Source: Herbaspirillum robiniae (GTDB taxonomy: Bacteria > Pseudomonadota > Gammaproteobacteria > Burkholderiales > Burkholderiaceae_D). Taken from it: a stretch of DNA of 64,000 nucleotides. Positions 7,659 to 16,130 of this stretch are shown here, piece by piece. Made by a program: the position numbers and the translations under genes. The notes beneath the pieces are model-generated. The model had not been told where the DNA came from, searched no databases, and saw nothing but the letters and a program-made list of their open reading frames with translations. Every line of letters starts with the position of its first letter. Position 1 is the first letter of the stretch. Location of the stretch: contig NZ_NJGU01000016.1 of the NCBI RefSeq assembly GCF_002213415.1, forward strand, positions 32,867 through 96,866, written 5' to 3'.

Positions 7659-8618
7659 TCAAAGATCCAGCACCAGCAACCCCGACTTCGCCCGCGAAAC
7701 GCAGGTGCAGATCTGGTCATTGGCCGCCTTTTCCTTCTTCGACAGGCAATTGTCCCGATGGTCGGGTTCGCCTTCCAGCAGCGGCACCACGCAGGTGCCG
7801 CAGATGCCTTCGCGGCAGGAGGTGTCGATGGCGATGCCTTCCTGCGCCAGGATGTCGACGATGGGGATGCCGACCGGGATGCGCACCACCTTGCCCGAGC
7901 TGGCCAGCTTGACTTCGAAGGCGCCGTCGCCTCCGCTCGCGGCCGATGTGGAAGCTGGCGCGGCCTGGAAGTGTTCCAGGTGGATGGCGTCTTCGGCACG
8001 GTTGCGCGCGGCGCATTGCACCACCGCGTCCATGAACGGGGCCGGGCCGCAGGTGTAGACGTGGGCGTCGCTGGCCGCGGCGTCCAGGCATGCGTTCAGG
8101 TAGTGCGCCATGTCCGACGGTTGTACGGCGTAGTGGAAGCGTACATGGGCGGCGAAGGGCGCGGCGTCGAGCAGGTCGGCGAAGGCGGCGTGCTCGCGCG
8201 CGCGGACGAAATAGTGCAGCGTGAACTTGCTCTGCCCGGCCCACAGCTTGTAGGCCATCGACAGCAGCGGGGTGACGCCGATGCCGGCGCCGAAGAGCAC
8301 GTGCTCGGGCGCGTCGGCATGCAGCGCGAACAGGTTGCGCGGGGCGCCGATCTCCAGTTCCATGCCTTCGGTGACGGCCTCGTGCAGCGCCGAAGAGCCG
8401 CCGCGCGAGGCGGCTTCCTTCTTGACCGCGATGGTATAGCCGCAGGCGTCGTCCGGCGGGCCGCACAGCGAGTACTGGCGCGTCACGCCGGTCGGCCCGG
8501 TGACGTCGATGTGGGCGCCCGGCTCATAGCCGGGGAGCGCCGCGCCATCGGCGCGCACCAGGCGGAAGGAGCGGATGTCGCCGGTTTCGTCGATGAGTTT
8601 GTCTACGATCAGTTTCAT
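7659..8618 (-). CDS. iacF: Ferredoxin reductase of a Rieske dioxygenase (IacF-like)
   Basis: A 319-residue PDR/VanB-type oxidoreductase: FMN/FAD domain with 'RQYSLCG' (~50), NAD domain with 'FGAGIGVTPLLSMA' (~115) and 'HVYTCGP', then a C-terminal plant-type 2Fe-2S domain with ligands in 'DTSCREGICGTCVVPLLEG' plus a distal Cys near 'DNCLS'. It passes electrons from NAD(P)H to the terminal oxygenase encoded upstream. It is the last gene of the iacH-C-D-F operon, 46 bp after iacD. The start is uncertain: ATG 8618, or TTG 8630 four codons earlier; neither has a strong ribosome site. Confidence 0.85.
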   Translation of the reverse strand: MKLIVDKLIDETGDIRSFRLVRADGAALPGYEPGAHIDVTGPTGVTRQYSLCGPPDDACGYTIAVKKEAASRGGSSALHEAVTEGMELEIGAPRNLFALHADAPEHVLFGAGIGVTPLLSMAYKLWAGQSKFTLHYFVRAREHAAFADLLDAAPFAAHVRFHYAVQPSDMAHYLNACLDAAASDAHVYTCGPAPFMDAVVQCAARNRAEDAIHLEHFQAAPASTSAASGGDGAFEVKLASSGKVVRIPVGIPIVDILAQEGIAIDTSCREGICGTCVVPLLEGEPDHRDNCLSKKEKAANDQICTCVSRAKSGLLVLDL

Positions 8619-8664
8619 GTGTTGCGCCAATACGGTGTGCGGTGTTGCGGTCGCGATGCTGCGC

Positions 8665-9165
8665 TTACAGCAGGAAGCCCAGGGCGTTCAGGCTGTCCAT
8701 GGAGTTGATCAGGCGGATCACCTTCTGCTCGATCTTCGGTCCCTGTGCGGTAAAGCGCAGGCGGTGCGTGACGTCGCCCACGAACAGCGTGTGCTGCTGG
8801 CGCTTGTAGCCGACGATGACCTGGGCCGAGTTGATCTCCACCAGCTCGTCCGACAGGTGCACCGGCACGAAGCGCGACACCGTGCGCACCGTGGCTGCGG
8901 CGTCGGCAGCCGACATCGCGAAGCCCGAGGTCAGGCGCTCGATGCGGATCTTGCGCATGTGGGCGTTGTCGTAGGCGTAGTTCAGCGTGGCGGCGAAATC
9001 GGTGGTGGCGTGGTCGATCGGCACCACGTAGTAGCCGTCCTCGCTCCACAGCTCCTGCCAGGCGGCGTAGTCCTTCCGGTCCAGCAGCTCGGCCTCCTTC
9101 CAGATGAAGGCGATGGCGCGGGCCATTTGTTCGGGGATGCCCTGCAGCTTGTCTTGTTGGTTCAT
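8665..9165 (-). CDS. iacD: Aromatic-ring-hydroxylating dioxygenase beta subunit (IacD-like)
   Basis: A 166-residue small subunit of a Rieske non-heme iron oxygenase, SnoaL-like fold, with the family pattern 'WSEDGYYVVPIDH' and 'IRIERLTSGFA' and the late 'FVGDVTHRLR'. It forms the structural partner of the alpha subunit encoded just upstream; only 5 bp separate the alpha stop from this ATG, with GGAG overlapping the alpha 3' end. In the IAA pathway IacC-IacD with IacF are needed for the step that yields catechol. Confidence 0.86.
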   Translation of the reverse strand: MNQQDKLQGIPEQMARAIAFIWKEAELLDRKDYAAWQELWSEDGYYVVPIDHATTDFAATLNYAYDNAHMRKIRIERLTSGFAMSAADAAATVRTVSRFVPVHLSDELVEINSAQVIVGYKRQQHTLFVGDVTHRLRFTAQGPKIEQKVIRLINSMDSLNALGFLL

Positions 9166-9170
9166 GCTGA

Positions 9171-10457
9171 TCACTTCTCCATCATCTTTTTCCACATGGC
9201 ATAGGCTTCGCGCATGCCGGTTTCGTCGGTCGAGTGCGAGACCTTGTCGCCGTTGTCGTCGACCCATTCGCGGTTCAGGCCGCGGTTGACCAGGATGGGC
9301 GCGTTGCGGCCGGCGTAGGCGCCGGTTTGCACGCGTTCCCAGGCCTCGGCGTCGTCGGGGCTGCCGAAGCCGAACGGACCCTGGAAGTGCTCATGGATGC
9401 GCAGGCGCTCGCGGTTGGCGATCTCGGGGCCGCCGTCCATGCCCAGCGCCACGTGGCGGATCTGGGTCTCGGTCACCGACACCGGATGCAGCACGCGGAA
9501 GAAGGACATCGACATGGCCACGTTGGGGAACAGGTTCAGGTTGAAGCCGGCGCCGTGCAGCGAGCGCACGATGCGGCGCACCTGCTCCGGCGGCATCGTC
9601 CTGGACAGCTCTTCGATGACGTGCGAGAAGCGCTCCTGCAACTGTTCGGAGCCGTCGTCCACATCCAGGTCGACATGCTCGGGCACCATGATCATGACGC
9701 TGTGGCCGTTGCCCAGCGAACGGGTGATCGACTGGTCGTCGGTCATGAAGGACAGCATCTCGGAGGTCTCTTCATCCACCGACGAGAGGAAGGTCTTGTG
9801 CACCACCGGGAAGTGGTAGCCGTCGGTGGTGTTCTCCAGCTGGATCTTCCAGTTGCCCTTGAAGCTGAACTTGTGCTCGCCCTGCACCTTGATGGGGAAG
9901 CCGGCGCCCTGCTTCATGAACAGGTCGATCCATGTCCTGGCGTGGCCGAGGAAATCTTCCAGCGGCTCGATGTCCTGGTTGAAGGAGGCGAAGATCATGC
10001 CGCCGTAGCTGCCCACGCGCAGGCTTTGCAGCGGCAGGTCGGCTTTTTCCACCACGTCTTCGTAGCCTTCCGGATAGGGCAGGCCGCGCAGCTTGCCGTC
10101 CAGGCCGTAGGACCAGCTGTGATACGGGCAGGTGAAGCCGGTGGCGTTGCCCTTGTGCTTTTCGCACACGGTGGCGCCGCGGTGGCGGCAGCGGTTTTCC
10201 AGCACGTTGATCTTGCCGCTCTTGTCGCGTACCACGATCACCGGCTGGCGGCCGATCTGGGCGGTCTTGAAGTCGCCCGGGTTCTTGATCTCGCTTTCAT
10301 GCGCGACCCAGACCCAGGTCTTGTAGAAGATCTTGTCCATCTCGGCCTCGAAGATCGCCGGATCGGTGTACAGCGAGGGATCGACCACGGCGCCCTGGAC
10401 CAGGTCGCCGTAGGAAGTGTCCGTCGTTCGCGGATGGAAGCGTAGCGGTGCGTTCAT
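9171..10457 (-). CDS. iacC: Rieske dioxygenase alpha subunit (IacC-like)
   Basis: A 428-residue large subunit. The Rieske centre is 'CRHRGATVC' and 'CPYHSWSYGLDG' (~residues 85-125). The C-terminal catalytic domain has the 2-His facial triad region 'ENTTDGYHFPVVHKTF' (~205-222) with the bridging Asp. It lacks a signal peptide and is cytosolic. GGAGAA precedes ATG 10457; the same frame stays open to 11678 but that region is the amidase gene. Gene order amidase-alpha-beta-reductase equals iacH-C-D-F. Benzoate/anthranilate-type dioxygenases are related, but the linked IacA/B/E/G/H homologues favour IacC. Confidence 0.88.
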   Translation of the reverse strand: MNAPLRFHPRTTDTSYGDLVQGAVVDPSLYTDPAIFEAEMDKIFYKTWVWVAHESEIKNPGDFKTAQIGRQPVIVVRDKSGKINVLENRCRHRGATVCEKHKGNATGFTCPYHSWSYGLDGKLRGLPYPEGYEDVVEKADLPLQSLRVGSYGGMIFASFNQDIEPLEDFLGHARTWIDLFMKQGAGFPIKVQGEHKFSFKGNWKIQLENTTDGYHFPVVHKTFLSSVDEETSEMLSFMTDDQSITRSLGNGHSVMIMVPEHVDLDVDDGSEQLQERFSHVIEELSRTMPPEQVRRIVRSLHGAGFNLNLFPNVAMSMSFFRVLHPVSVTETQIRHVALGMDGGPEIANRERLRIHEHFQGPFGFGSPDDAEAWERVQTGAYAGRNAPILVNRGLNREWVDDNGDKVSHSTDETGMREAYAMWKKMMEK

Positions 10458-10510
10458 TGCATTCTCCAATTGTTGCGTCGGTGTTGTTGTCGGGGGGTGT
10501 CGCGCGCGGC

Positions 10511-11671
10511 CTATGCCGGCACGCGCCTGAGCGCCTGTTCCAGGTGCAGGCCCAGGGCGCAGATGGTCTCGTCGTCGCCTTTGCGGCCCACCAGCTGCAG
10601 GCCGGCCTTGAGCTTGCTGCCGGCGATCGGCACCGGGATGCTCAGCGCCGGATGGCCGGACAGGTTGAACGGCCGCACCAGCGCCGACAGCGTCAGCACG
10701 CTGGCGCCGTTGCGGATCTCGGCCAGCGTCGGCGGCAGGGTCGGGAGCGTGGGCATCAGCAGCGCATCGGCATCGGCCAGCGCGGCGTCGACTGCCGCAG
10801 TGAAGGCGCTGCGCACCTGCTCGGCCCTGGCCACTGCCTCGTCGCTGGTGGCGCCGGCGGCGGCCAGGCGCTTCTCGATGTCGGCGCCCAGGCTGCCCCG
10901 GCCCAGCAGGTGGCCGAAGGCGGTGTGGGTTTCGCGGTTGATCAGCACCATGCCAGCCTCGAAGGCGGCCTGCATGTCCGCCAGTCCGATCGGTGTGCCT
11001 GTCCAGCCGGCGGCGTCGAACGCGGCCTGTACGGCGGCGGCGATGGCCGGGTCGGCGTCGGCCTGCACCAGTTTCACGCGCGCGCCGGCTTGCGGTGCGC
11101 GGGCGGCGGCGAGGTCGAAGCCGGGGGCGATCGAGGCCATGGCGCTGACGATCAGGTCCATGTTGCGTGCGAAGGGCCCCAGGCAGTCCAGCGTGCTGGC
11201 TTGCGGCCAGGCGCCGGCGCGGCTCACGCGGCCATAGGTCGGCTTGAAGCCGGCCACGCCGCAGCAGGCGGCGGGCAGGCGGATCGAGCCGCCGGTGTCG
11301 CTGCCGATGGAGACATCCACCAGGCCGGCGCCGACCGCCGAGGCCGAGCCGCTGGAGGAGCCGCCGGGCATGCGCGCCGCATCCTGCGGGTTGACGGGGG
11401 TGCCGTTCCATTCGTTGATGCCGGTCATGCCGTAGGCCAGCTCGTGCATGTTGGCGCGCGCGGTGATCTGCCAGCCGTCGGCCAGCAGGCGGCGCACCAC
11501 ATCGGCGTGCTGCGCCGCCGGGCGCGCGTCGGCCAGTGCGGCACTGCCGCCGCAGGTGGGCTGGCCGGCGATGTCGATGCAATCCTTGATGGCCACGGTG
11601 GGGCCGCTGCCGCCCAGGTGAAAGCGCGAAAGCAGGGCGTTGCCGGTGCCCGCGACGGTGCGTTCGCTCAT
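10511..11671 (-). CDS. iacH: Amidase signature hydrolase (IacH-like)
   Basis: A 386-residue amidase-signature enzyme. The Ser-cisSer-Lys triad is visible: Lys in 'VAIKDCIDIAG' (~28), cis-Ser in 'PGGSSSGSASAVGAG' (~105) and nucleophile Ser in 'SIGSDTGGSIRLPAACCG' (~130). In iac pathways IacH is an amidase-type enzyme thought to act on an oxidised indole ring amide or on IAA amides; the exact substrate here is inferred. The start at 11671 has GGGGGA upstream and overlaps by one base the stop of a 54-codon ORF. It is followed by iacC after 53 bp. Confidence 0.85.
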   Translation of the reverse strand: MSERTVAGTGNALLSRFHLGGSGPTVAIKDCIDIAGQPTCGGSAALADARPAAQHADVVRRLLADGWQITARANMHELAYGMTGINEWNGTPVNPQDAARMPGGSSSGSASAVGAGLVDVSIGSDTGGSIRLPAACCGVAGFKPTYGRVSRAGAWPQASTLDCLGPFARNMDLIVSAMASIAPGFDLAAARAPQAGARVKLVQADADPAIAAAVQAAFDAAGWTGTPIGLADMQAAFEAGMVLINRETHTAFGHLLGRGSLGADIEKRLAAAGATSDEAVARAEQVRSAFTAAVDAALADADALLMPTLPTLPPTLAEIRNGASVLTLSALVRPFNLSGHPALSIPVPIAGSKLKAGLQLVGRKGDDETICALGLHLEQALRRVPA

Positions 11672-11835
11672 CAGGCATCCCCCTTGCATGCGATTTCTGT
11701 CTGGCGGCGCAAGGCGGCTGCCGCGGCGACGCCGGTCAGCTTGCGCGGCGCCGGGATCGGGGCGTGGTACCGGGCATCGCCGGACGGTTGTGGCGCCGCG
11801 GTGGATGCCGGCGGCGAAGTTGGCTCAGGTGTCAT
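11671..11835 (-). CDS. Small ORF (54 residues) translationally coupled to iacH
   Basis: Starts at ATG 11835 (GGATGCGCC before it) and ends in TGATG, where the stop overlaps the iacH start by one base. The product begins MTPEPTSPP, is Pro/Ala-rich in the first half and basic-helical in the second ('RKLTGVAAAAALRRQTE'). I recognise no family. It could be a real small protein or an upstream ORF that couples translation into iacH; the spacing is the main argument for it. Confidence 0.45.
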   Translation of the reverse strand: MTPEPTSPPASTAAPQPSGDARYHAPIPAPRKLTGVAAAAALRRQTEIACKGDA

Positions 11836-12046
11836 GGCGCATCCGTAGGGTTAGGCATTGCAGGTGGCGCGAAACGCAGCGCCGGCGCGGGATGCAAGCG
11901 ATCGGGAATCAAAACCTTGGCTGATCGGAAGCATTCTAGAAGTCGCCTTAAAATAGATCAAATTGATGTAAAATATTTTTCTCATAAATGGCATTGATGT
12001 ATGTGCCGTTTCATCTTCCAGGCTGTTTTTCACCCAGAGGGCTGCG
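11836..12046. promoter_or_regulatory. Divergent control region of iacHCDF and the LysR gene
   Basis: An A+T-rich patch (11935-11990) stands out from the high-GC surroundings and probably holds both promoters. AGATCAAATTGATG (11955-11968), containing the palindrome ATCAA-A-TTGAT, is repeated exactly at 14296-14309 upstream of the porin; a further ATTGATG is at 11993-11999. Candidate LysR binding site. Confidence 0.55.
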
Positions 12047-12976
12047 ATGGCGACGTTCAACAACATGGATCTCAACCTGCTGCGCGTCTTCCAGGCCATT
12101 GCCGACGAACGCAGCCTGACGCTGGCCGGCAACCGCCTGCACCTGTCCCAGCCGGCGGTCAGCTACGCGCTGGGGCGGTTGCGCCACATCTTCGACGACC
12201 CCCTGTTCATCCGCACCAAGGAGGGCATGCAGCCCACCCCGACGGCGATCGAACTGTCCAAGCCCATCAACCGCGCGCTGCAGGCGGTGCAGGACGCGCT
12301 GCGCCATACCGAGCGCTTCGAGCCGTCCACCAGCACCCGCGTGTTCCGCGCCTCGATGACGGACGTCGCGGAGATGATGTTCCTGCCGCACCTGTGCGAA
12401 ATCCTCACCGAGCAGGCGCCGGGCACCCGGCTGCAGGTCGAGCAGGTCGCGCCCGCCCATCTGGAAGAAGCGCTGCGCACCGGCCAGCTCGACTTCGCCT
12501 TCGGCAACCTGCCGGCCTTGAAGCCGGTCACCCACTACGAACTGCTGTTTCGCGAGAGCTACGTCTGCATGATGCGCAAGCGTGACGGCCTGCCGCGGCG
12601 GCGCCAGCTTGAGCTCGACGAGTTCCTCGCCATGTCGCACGTGCTGGTGGAGTCCGCCGAGAGCAGCCACCACCAGGTGGAGAGTTCGTTCCGCACGCTG
12701 GGCGTGCAGCGCAAGATCAGCCTGCAGATCCCGCACTTCACCGTGCTGCCGCGCATCCTCGGCAAGTCCGACCTGGTGGCCACGGTGCCGCAGCGCATCG
12801 CCAAGCTGTTCCAGGTCGAGCATCCGGACGCTTTCGCCGTCTACCAGCTGCCGGTGGACATCCCGGCGGTGGACGTCACGCTGCACTGGCACGAGGGCTT
12901 CGACAGCGACGCCGGCAACGCCTGGCTGCGTCAGATCTTCATCGACCTGCTGCAGCAATACGGGCGCAGCAGCTGA
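12047..12976 (+). CDS. LysR-family regulator of the iac region
   Basis: A 309-residue LysR regulator of the NahR/LinR-like subgroup: 'NMDLNLLRVFQAIADERSLTLAGNRLHLSQPAVSYALGRLRHIFDDPLFIRTKEGMQPT' is the family-typical helix-turn-helix; the effector domain occupies ~95-300. GAGGG precedes ATG 12047. It is divergent from the iacHCDF operon. In Paraburkholderia phytofirmans a LysR regulator responds to the pathway intermediate dioxindole-3-acetate, so I infer a similar role here. This contrasts with the MarR-type IacR of Pseudomonas putida 1290. Confidence 0.88.
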   Translation: MATFNNMDLNLLRVFQAIADERSLTLAGNRLHLSQPAVSYALGRLRHIFDDPLFIRTKEGMQPTPTAIELSKPINRALQAVQDALRHTERFEPSTSTRVFRASMTDVAEMMFLPHLCEILTEQAPGTRLQVEQVAPAHLEEALRTGQLDFAFGNLPALKPVTHYELLFRESYVCMMRKRDGLPRRRQLELDEFLAMSHVLVESAESSHHQVESSFRTLGVQRKISLQIPHFTVLPRILGKSDLVATVPQRIAKLFQVEHPDAFAVYQLPVDIPAVDVTLHWHEGFDSDAGNAWLRQIFIDLLQQYGRSS

Positions 12977-12998
12977 CGCCTTCCCGTCCAACGCAGAA

Positions 12999-13018
12999 GG
13001 CCCGTCCTGCGACGGGCC
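12999..13018. terminator. Hairpin between convergent LysR and porin genes
   Basis: GGCCCGTC (12999-13006) / GACGGGCC (13011-13018) with a CTGC loop, 23 bp after the LysR stop. It is followed by a pyrimidine-rich tract and not a pure T run, so it may be an imperfect terminator for the LysR gene. Confidence 0.5.
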
Positions 13019-13094
13019 GTCTCCTCTCCCTCCTGCGCGGGAAGGCCGCCGGATGTCGGCGGCGGCCCTCCCATCCTCAGACTACTTGCCCTGC

Positions 13095-14153
13095 TCAGAA
13101 GCGATGGCGGATGCCCATGCGCACCGCGGACTGGTTGCCGGTGGCCGACTGGATGCCGCCGCCGAACACCGGATAGGCGTTGTAGCCCTTGTCGCGGTCA
13201 TACACCGCGCCCACGTACAGGTCGGTGCGCTTGGAGATCTTGTAGTCGGCCATCGCAATGAGCGCCTGGGCATTGCCCACGCCCTGGTTGCGGCTCTGGA
13301 ATTGATAGGCCGCCGACAGGTCCCACAGCGGGGTCAGCGCATACACGGTGCCCAGTTCATAGGTGGTGGCCTTGGCGCTGGTGTTGGTGTTCTTCACCTG
13401 GGTCGCCACGCCAAAGGGCTTGAACGCGCCCAGCTGGTAGGTCGCGCCGATGCCGTACATGCGGGTCGAGTAGCTGCCGGTGGAGTCCTTGATGTCGGTG
13501 TAGGACAGCGCGCTGCTGAAGGCGCCGTTGTCGTACTGGCCGGTGGCGCTGGTGGTGCGGCCGGCCGAGTTGTTGCCGGCCACTTCGCCGAAGCCGTACA
13601 TCAGGCCGAAGCTGAAGCCGCCCATCTTGGCGCTGTTGTACTTGACCGAGTTGTTGGTGCGGTCGCCGGCGTAGATGTGGTTGTTCAGCGCGGTGCCGTG
13701 CGCGGCGTCGGCATGCAGGCCCCAGGCGAAGGAACCGGCCGGCGACAGCGCGCCCATGGCGTACTGGCCGCCGAGGTTGGCCATGAAGTCGTACTGGCGA
13801 CCCACGCTGACCGAGCCCCACTGCTTGCTGCCGATGCCCACGAAGGACTGGCGGCCGAAGATCAGGCCGCCCTGGCCCAGGCTGCCGTCGTCGGCGCCGA
13901 AGCCGGTTTCCAGCGTGAAGAAGGCGTTCAGGCCGCCGCCCAGGTCTTCGGTGCCCTTGAAGCCGATGCGGCTGCCCTGGGCGATGCCGCTGTCCATGCG
14001 CAGCAGCGAAGCGCCGCCGCCGCCGGTCTTGGGCGCGCTGGAGTAATAGGTCAGGCCGAGGTCGATCAGGCCATAGATGGTGACGCTGCTCTGCGCATGC
14101 GCCATCCCGGTACCTGCCGCGAGCATCGCGGCGACCAGCAGTTTCTTCTTCAT
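13095..14153 (-). CDS. Outer-membrane porin, OmpC/Gram_porin_4 type
   Basis: A 352-residue trimeric-type general porin. It has a signal peptide (MKKKLLVAAMLAAGTGMAHA, 20 residues), then the family N-terminal strand 'QSSVTIYGLIDLGLTYYS', 'GSRIGFKGTEDLGGGLNAFFTLE' and 'FGRQSFVGIGSKQWGSVSVGRQYD', ending in the aromatic 'RMGIRHRF' needed for outer-membrane insertion. GGGAG precedes the start. It sits between the iac LysR gene and the kinase. Its upstream region shares a 14-bp motif with iacHCDF, so it may be the entry channel for the auxin or an intermediate. Confidence 0.9.
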   Translation of the reverse strand: MKKKLLVAAMLAAGTGMAHAQSSVTIYGLIDLGLTYYSSAPKTGGGGASLLRMDSGIAQGSRIGFKGTEDLGGGLNAFFTLETGFGADDGSLGQGGLIFGRQSFVGIGSKQWGSVSVGRQYDFMANLGGQYAMGALSPAGSFAWGLHADAAHGTALNNHIYAGDRTNNSVKYNSAKMGGFSFGLMYGFGEVAGNNSAGRTTSATGQYDNGAFSSALSYTDIKDSTGSYSTRMYGIGATYQLGAFKPFGVATQVKNTNTSAKATTYELGTVYALTPLWDLSAAYQFQSRNQGVGNAQALIAMADYKISKRTDLYVGAVYDRDKGYNAYPVFGGGIQSATGNQSAVRMGIRHRF

Positions 14154-14477
14154 GTAATGGAGCTCCCTGTAGTGTTGCGTAGTGAATGTCTGCACAGCCG
14201 TGCACGACACGTGGCGACACAACGTGCCGCGCCGACGTGCAAGCGCAGACCACGACAACGTCATGCAGGGCCATGTTAGGGACGGGGTTTGAGGCAGATC
14301 AAATTGATGCCTTCGATTGCCGGGATAAGTACGGCCGATGGCGGCGGCGGCGCGCGCTCGCATTCTCGAATTCGGTGCAGAAACGGATGCGCGGCATGGC
14401 GCCAGGGGCGCAACGGCACCACGCAAGTGCGCGGCGTCACCAATCCGGCGCGTGCGGCATGGGGGCTAAAGGTATCT
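14154..14477. promoter_or_regulatory. Porin promoter region and spacer before the kinase gene
   Basis: A 324-bp gap without a credible gene. It carries AGATCAAATTGATG at 14296-14309, identical to the sequence ahead of iacH and the LysR gene, ~145 bp upstream of the porin start. I see no clear terminator for the kinase gene here. Confidence 0.5.
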
Positions 14478-15995
14478 TTAGCTGTCGCATTTCACCAACG
14501 GCAGCGCGAAGCAAAAACAGGCGCCGCGCGGCGTATTCGGCTGCGCCCAGATATCGCCGCGGTGGCGCGAGACGATGTTCTTGCACAGCGCCAGGCCGAT
14601 GCCGTTGCCGCTGACCTTGGAGGAGAAAAAGCCGTCGAACAGCCGTTCACGCTGGCCGGCCTCGATGCCGCCGCCTTCGTCGGCCACGCGCAGCAGCGCG
14701 GTGGCGCCGGCGCGTTCGACGGCGATGCGCACGCGCCGGCGTTCCGGCTCGAACGCGCTCATCTCTTCGATCGCGTTGAAGGCGAGGTTGAGGATCACCT
14801 GGCCGATCAGCACCTTCTCGCAGCTCACCGCCAGCGGCTCGCCGCCGGCGTCGATCTCCAGCCGCACGCGACCCTCGGCGGCCTTGAGCTCGATGAACCA
14901 GCGCACCTCGTTCAACACCTCGCCGAGCTCGATCACCGTCTCGCTCTGCTCCAGTTTGACCACGTACTCGCGCACGCTCTTGATGATGGCCGCGGCGTGG
15001 TCGACCTGGCGCCCGGCGCTCTCCAGTCCCCACACGATGCCGTCGGCCTGGCTCGCCTCGAGCTGCGCGCGGGCCTGCTTCATGCGCAGCACCGAGCCTT
15101 CGAGGAAATTGCGGATCGCCGCCAGCGGCTGCGAGAGCTCGTGCGCGATGGCGGTGGCCATCTCGCCCATGGCGTTGTGGCGCGCCAGGTATTCCAGCGA
15201 GGCCTGGTCGCGCCGCCGCGCCTCCTCGGCCTCGACCTGCTCGGTGATGTCGTGGAAGTGCAGCAGGTGACCCTTGAGGTCGTTCTCGATCTCGATGTAG
15301 CGGCAGCTCGCGTGGTGCCAGCGCGCCACGCCGTCCTTGCGCACGATGCGGTAGCGGATCGGAAAGGAGATCGCGTCCGGCAGCGCCAGCGTCAGCAGTT
15401 CCAGCAGCTCCTCGCGCGACTCCGGCAGGCACATCGCGGCGAAATTGCGCGGCGGATGCTGGCCGGGCCGCACGCCCAGCAGCTTGCGGCCGGCGTCGCT
15501 CATGTACTCGATGCCGCCGTCGGCGCGCAGCACCGCCACGCCTTCGTCGGAGTCCTGCATGAACTCCTTGAGGCGGCTCTCCAGCCGCTTCATCTCGCGC
15601 CGGATCTGCTCCTCGCGCGCGATGTCGCGGAACTGCACCATGATCACGTCGCGCTCGGACAGCTTCACCAGGGTGGCGATGGCTTCCGACAGGATCTCGT
15701 CGCCGTTCTTGGCGCGGTAGCACCATTCGACCACGTTGCTGCCGTGCAGGACCGCCTCATGCAGCCACTTGCGGCCGATCTCGCGGCGATACTCGTGCGA
15801 GCGCCGGCTCATGTCGGGCGCCTTCAGCGGCAGCAGCTCCTCCAGCGTGAACCCCAGCACCTTGCAGGCCGAAGGATTGGCCCAGAGGATGGACTTGGTC
15901 TGGGCGTCGTGCAGGATGATGCACATCGGCAGCGCTTCCATCATGCGGCGGAAGTCTTCCATTTCGAAGCGGATGGCGTCGTCCGGGGCAGCCAT
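14478..15995 (-). CDS. Soluble PAS-domain sensor histidine kinase
   Basis: A 505-residue kinase with no membrane segment: PAS 1 (~10-125, 'MMEALPMCIILHDAQTKSILWANPSACKVLGF'), PAS 2 (~145-255, ending in a PAC-like 'RIVRKDGVARWHHASCRYIEIE'), a short coiled linker, HisKA with phospho-acceptor His in 'AIAHELSQPLAAIRNFLEG', and the ATPase with N-box 'NLAFNAIEEM', 'DEGGGI' and 'GNGIGLALCKNI'. The FixL/TodS-like layout implies sensing of a cytosolic ligand. The likely partner is the orphan FixJ-type regulator at 4893. The start is uncertain: ATG 15995 or GTG 16010; neither has a good ribosome site. Confidence 0.86.
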   Translation of the reverse strand: MAAPDDAIRFEMEDFRRMMEALPMCIILHDAQTKSILWANPSACKVLGFTLEELLPLKAPDMSRRSHEYRREIGRKWLHEAVLHGSNVVEWCYRAKNGDEILSEAIATLVKLSERDVIMVQFRDIAREEQIRREMKRLESRLKEFMQDSDEGVAVLRADGGIEYMSDAGRKLLGVRPGQHPPRNFAAMCLPESREELLELLTLALPDAISFPIRYRIVRKDGVARWHHASCRYIEIENDLKGHLLHFHDITEQVEAEEARRRDQASLEYLARHNAMGEMATAIAHELSQPLAAIRNFLEGSVLRMKQARAQLEASQADGIVWGLESAGRQVDHAAAIIKSVREYVVKLEQSETVIELGEVLNEVRWFIELKAAEGRVRLEIDAGGEPLAVSCEKVLIGQVILNLAFNAIEEMSAFEPERRRVRIAVERAGATALLRVADEGGGIEAGQRERLFDGFFSSKVSGNGIGLALCKNIVSRHRGDIWAQPNTPRGACFCFALPLVKCDS

Positions 15996-16005
15996 GGTGA
16001 GGATA

Positions 16006-16038
16006 TTCACATGTGAATTTATAGAAATATCTCTATAA
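16006..16038. promoter_or_regulatory. Two palindromes at the kinase promoter
   Basis: TTCACATGTGAA (16006-16017, perfect) and TTATAGA (16019-16025) / TCTATAA (16032-16038) with a 6-nt spacer, directly upstream of the kinase gene. The second contains TAGAAATATC, close to TAGAAATACC in the inverted repeat ahead of the response regulator. Autoregulation is inferred. Confidence 0.5.
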
Positions 16039-16130
16039 GCAAGGACTATGCGCGGCGCCCGGCGGCGCTGGCCTTGAAGCCATCATCTCCGGTTTGTACG
16101 GTGGAATCACATCAACGCCAAGGAGCCGCC

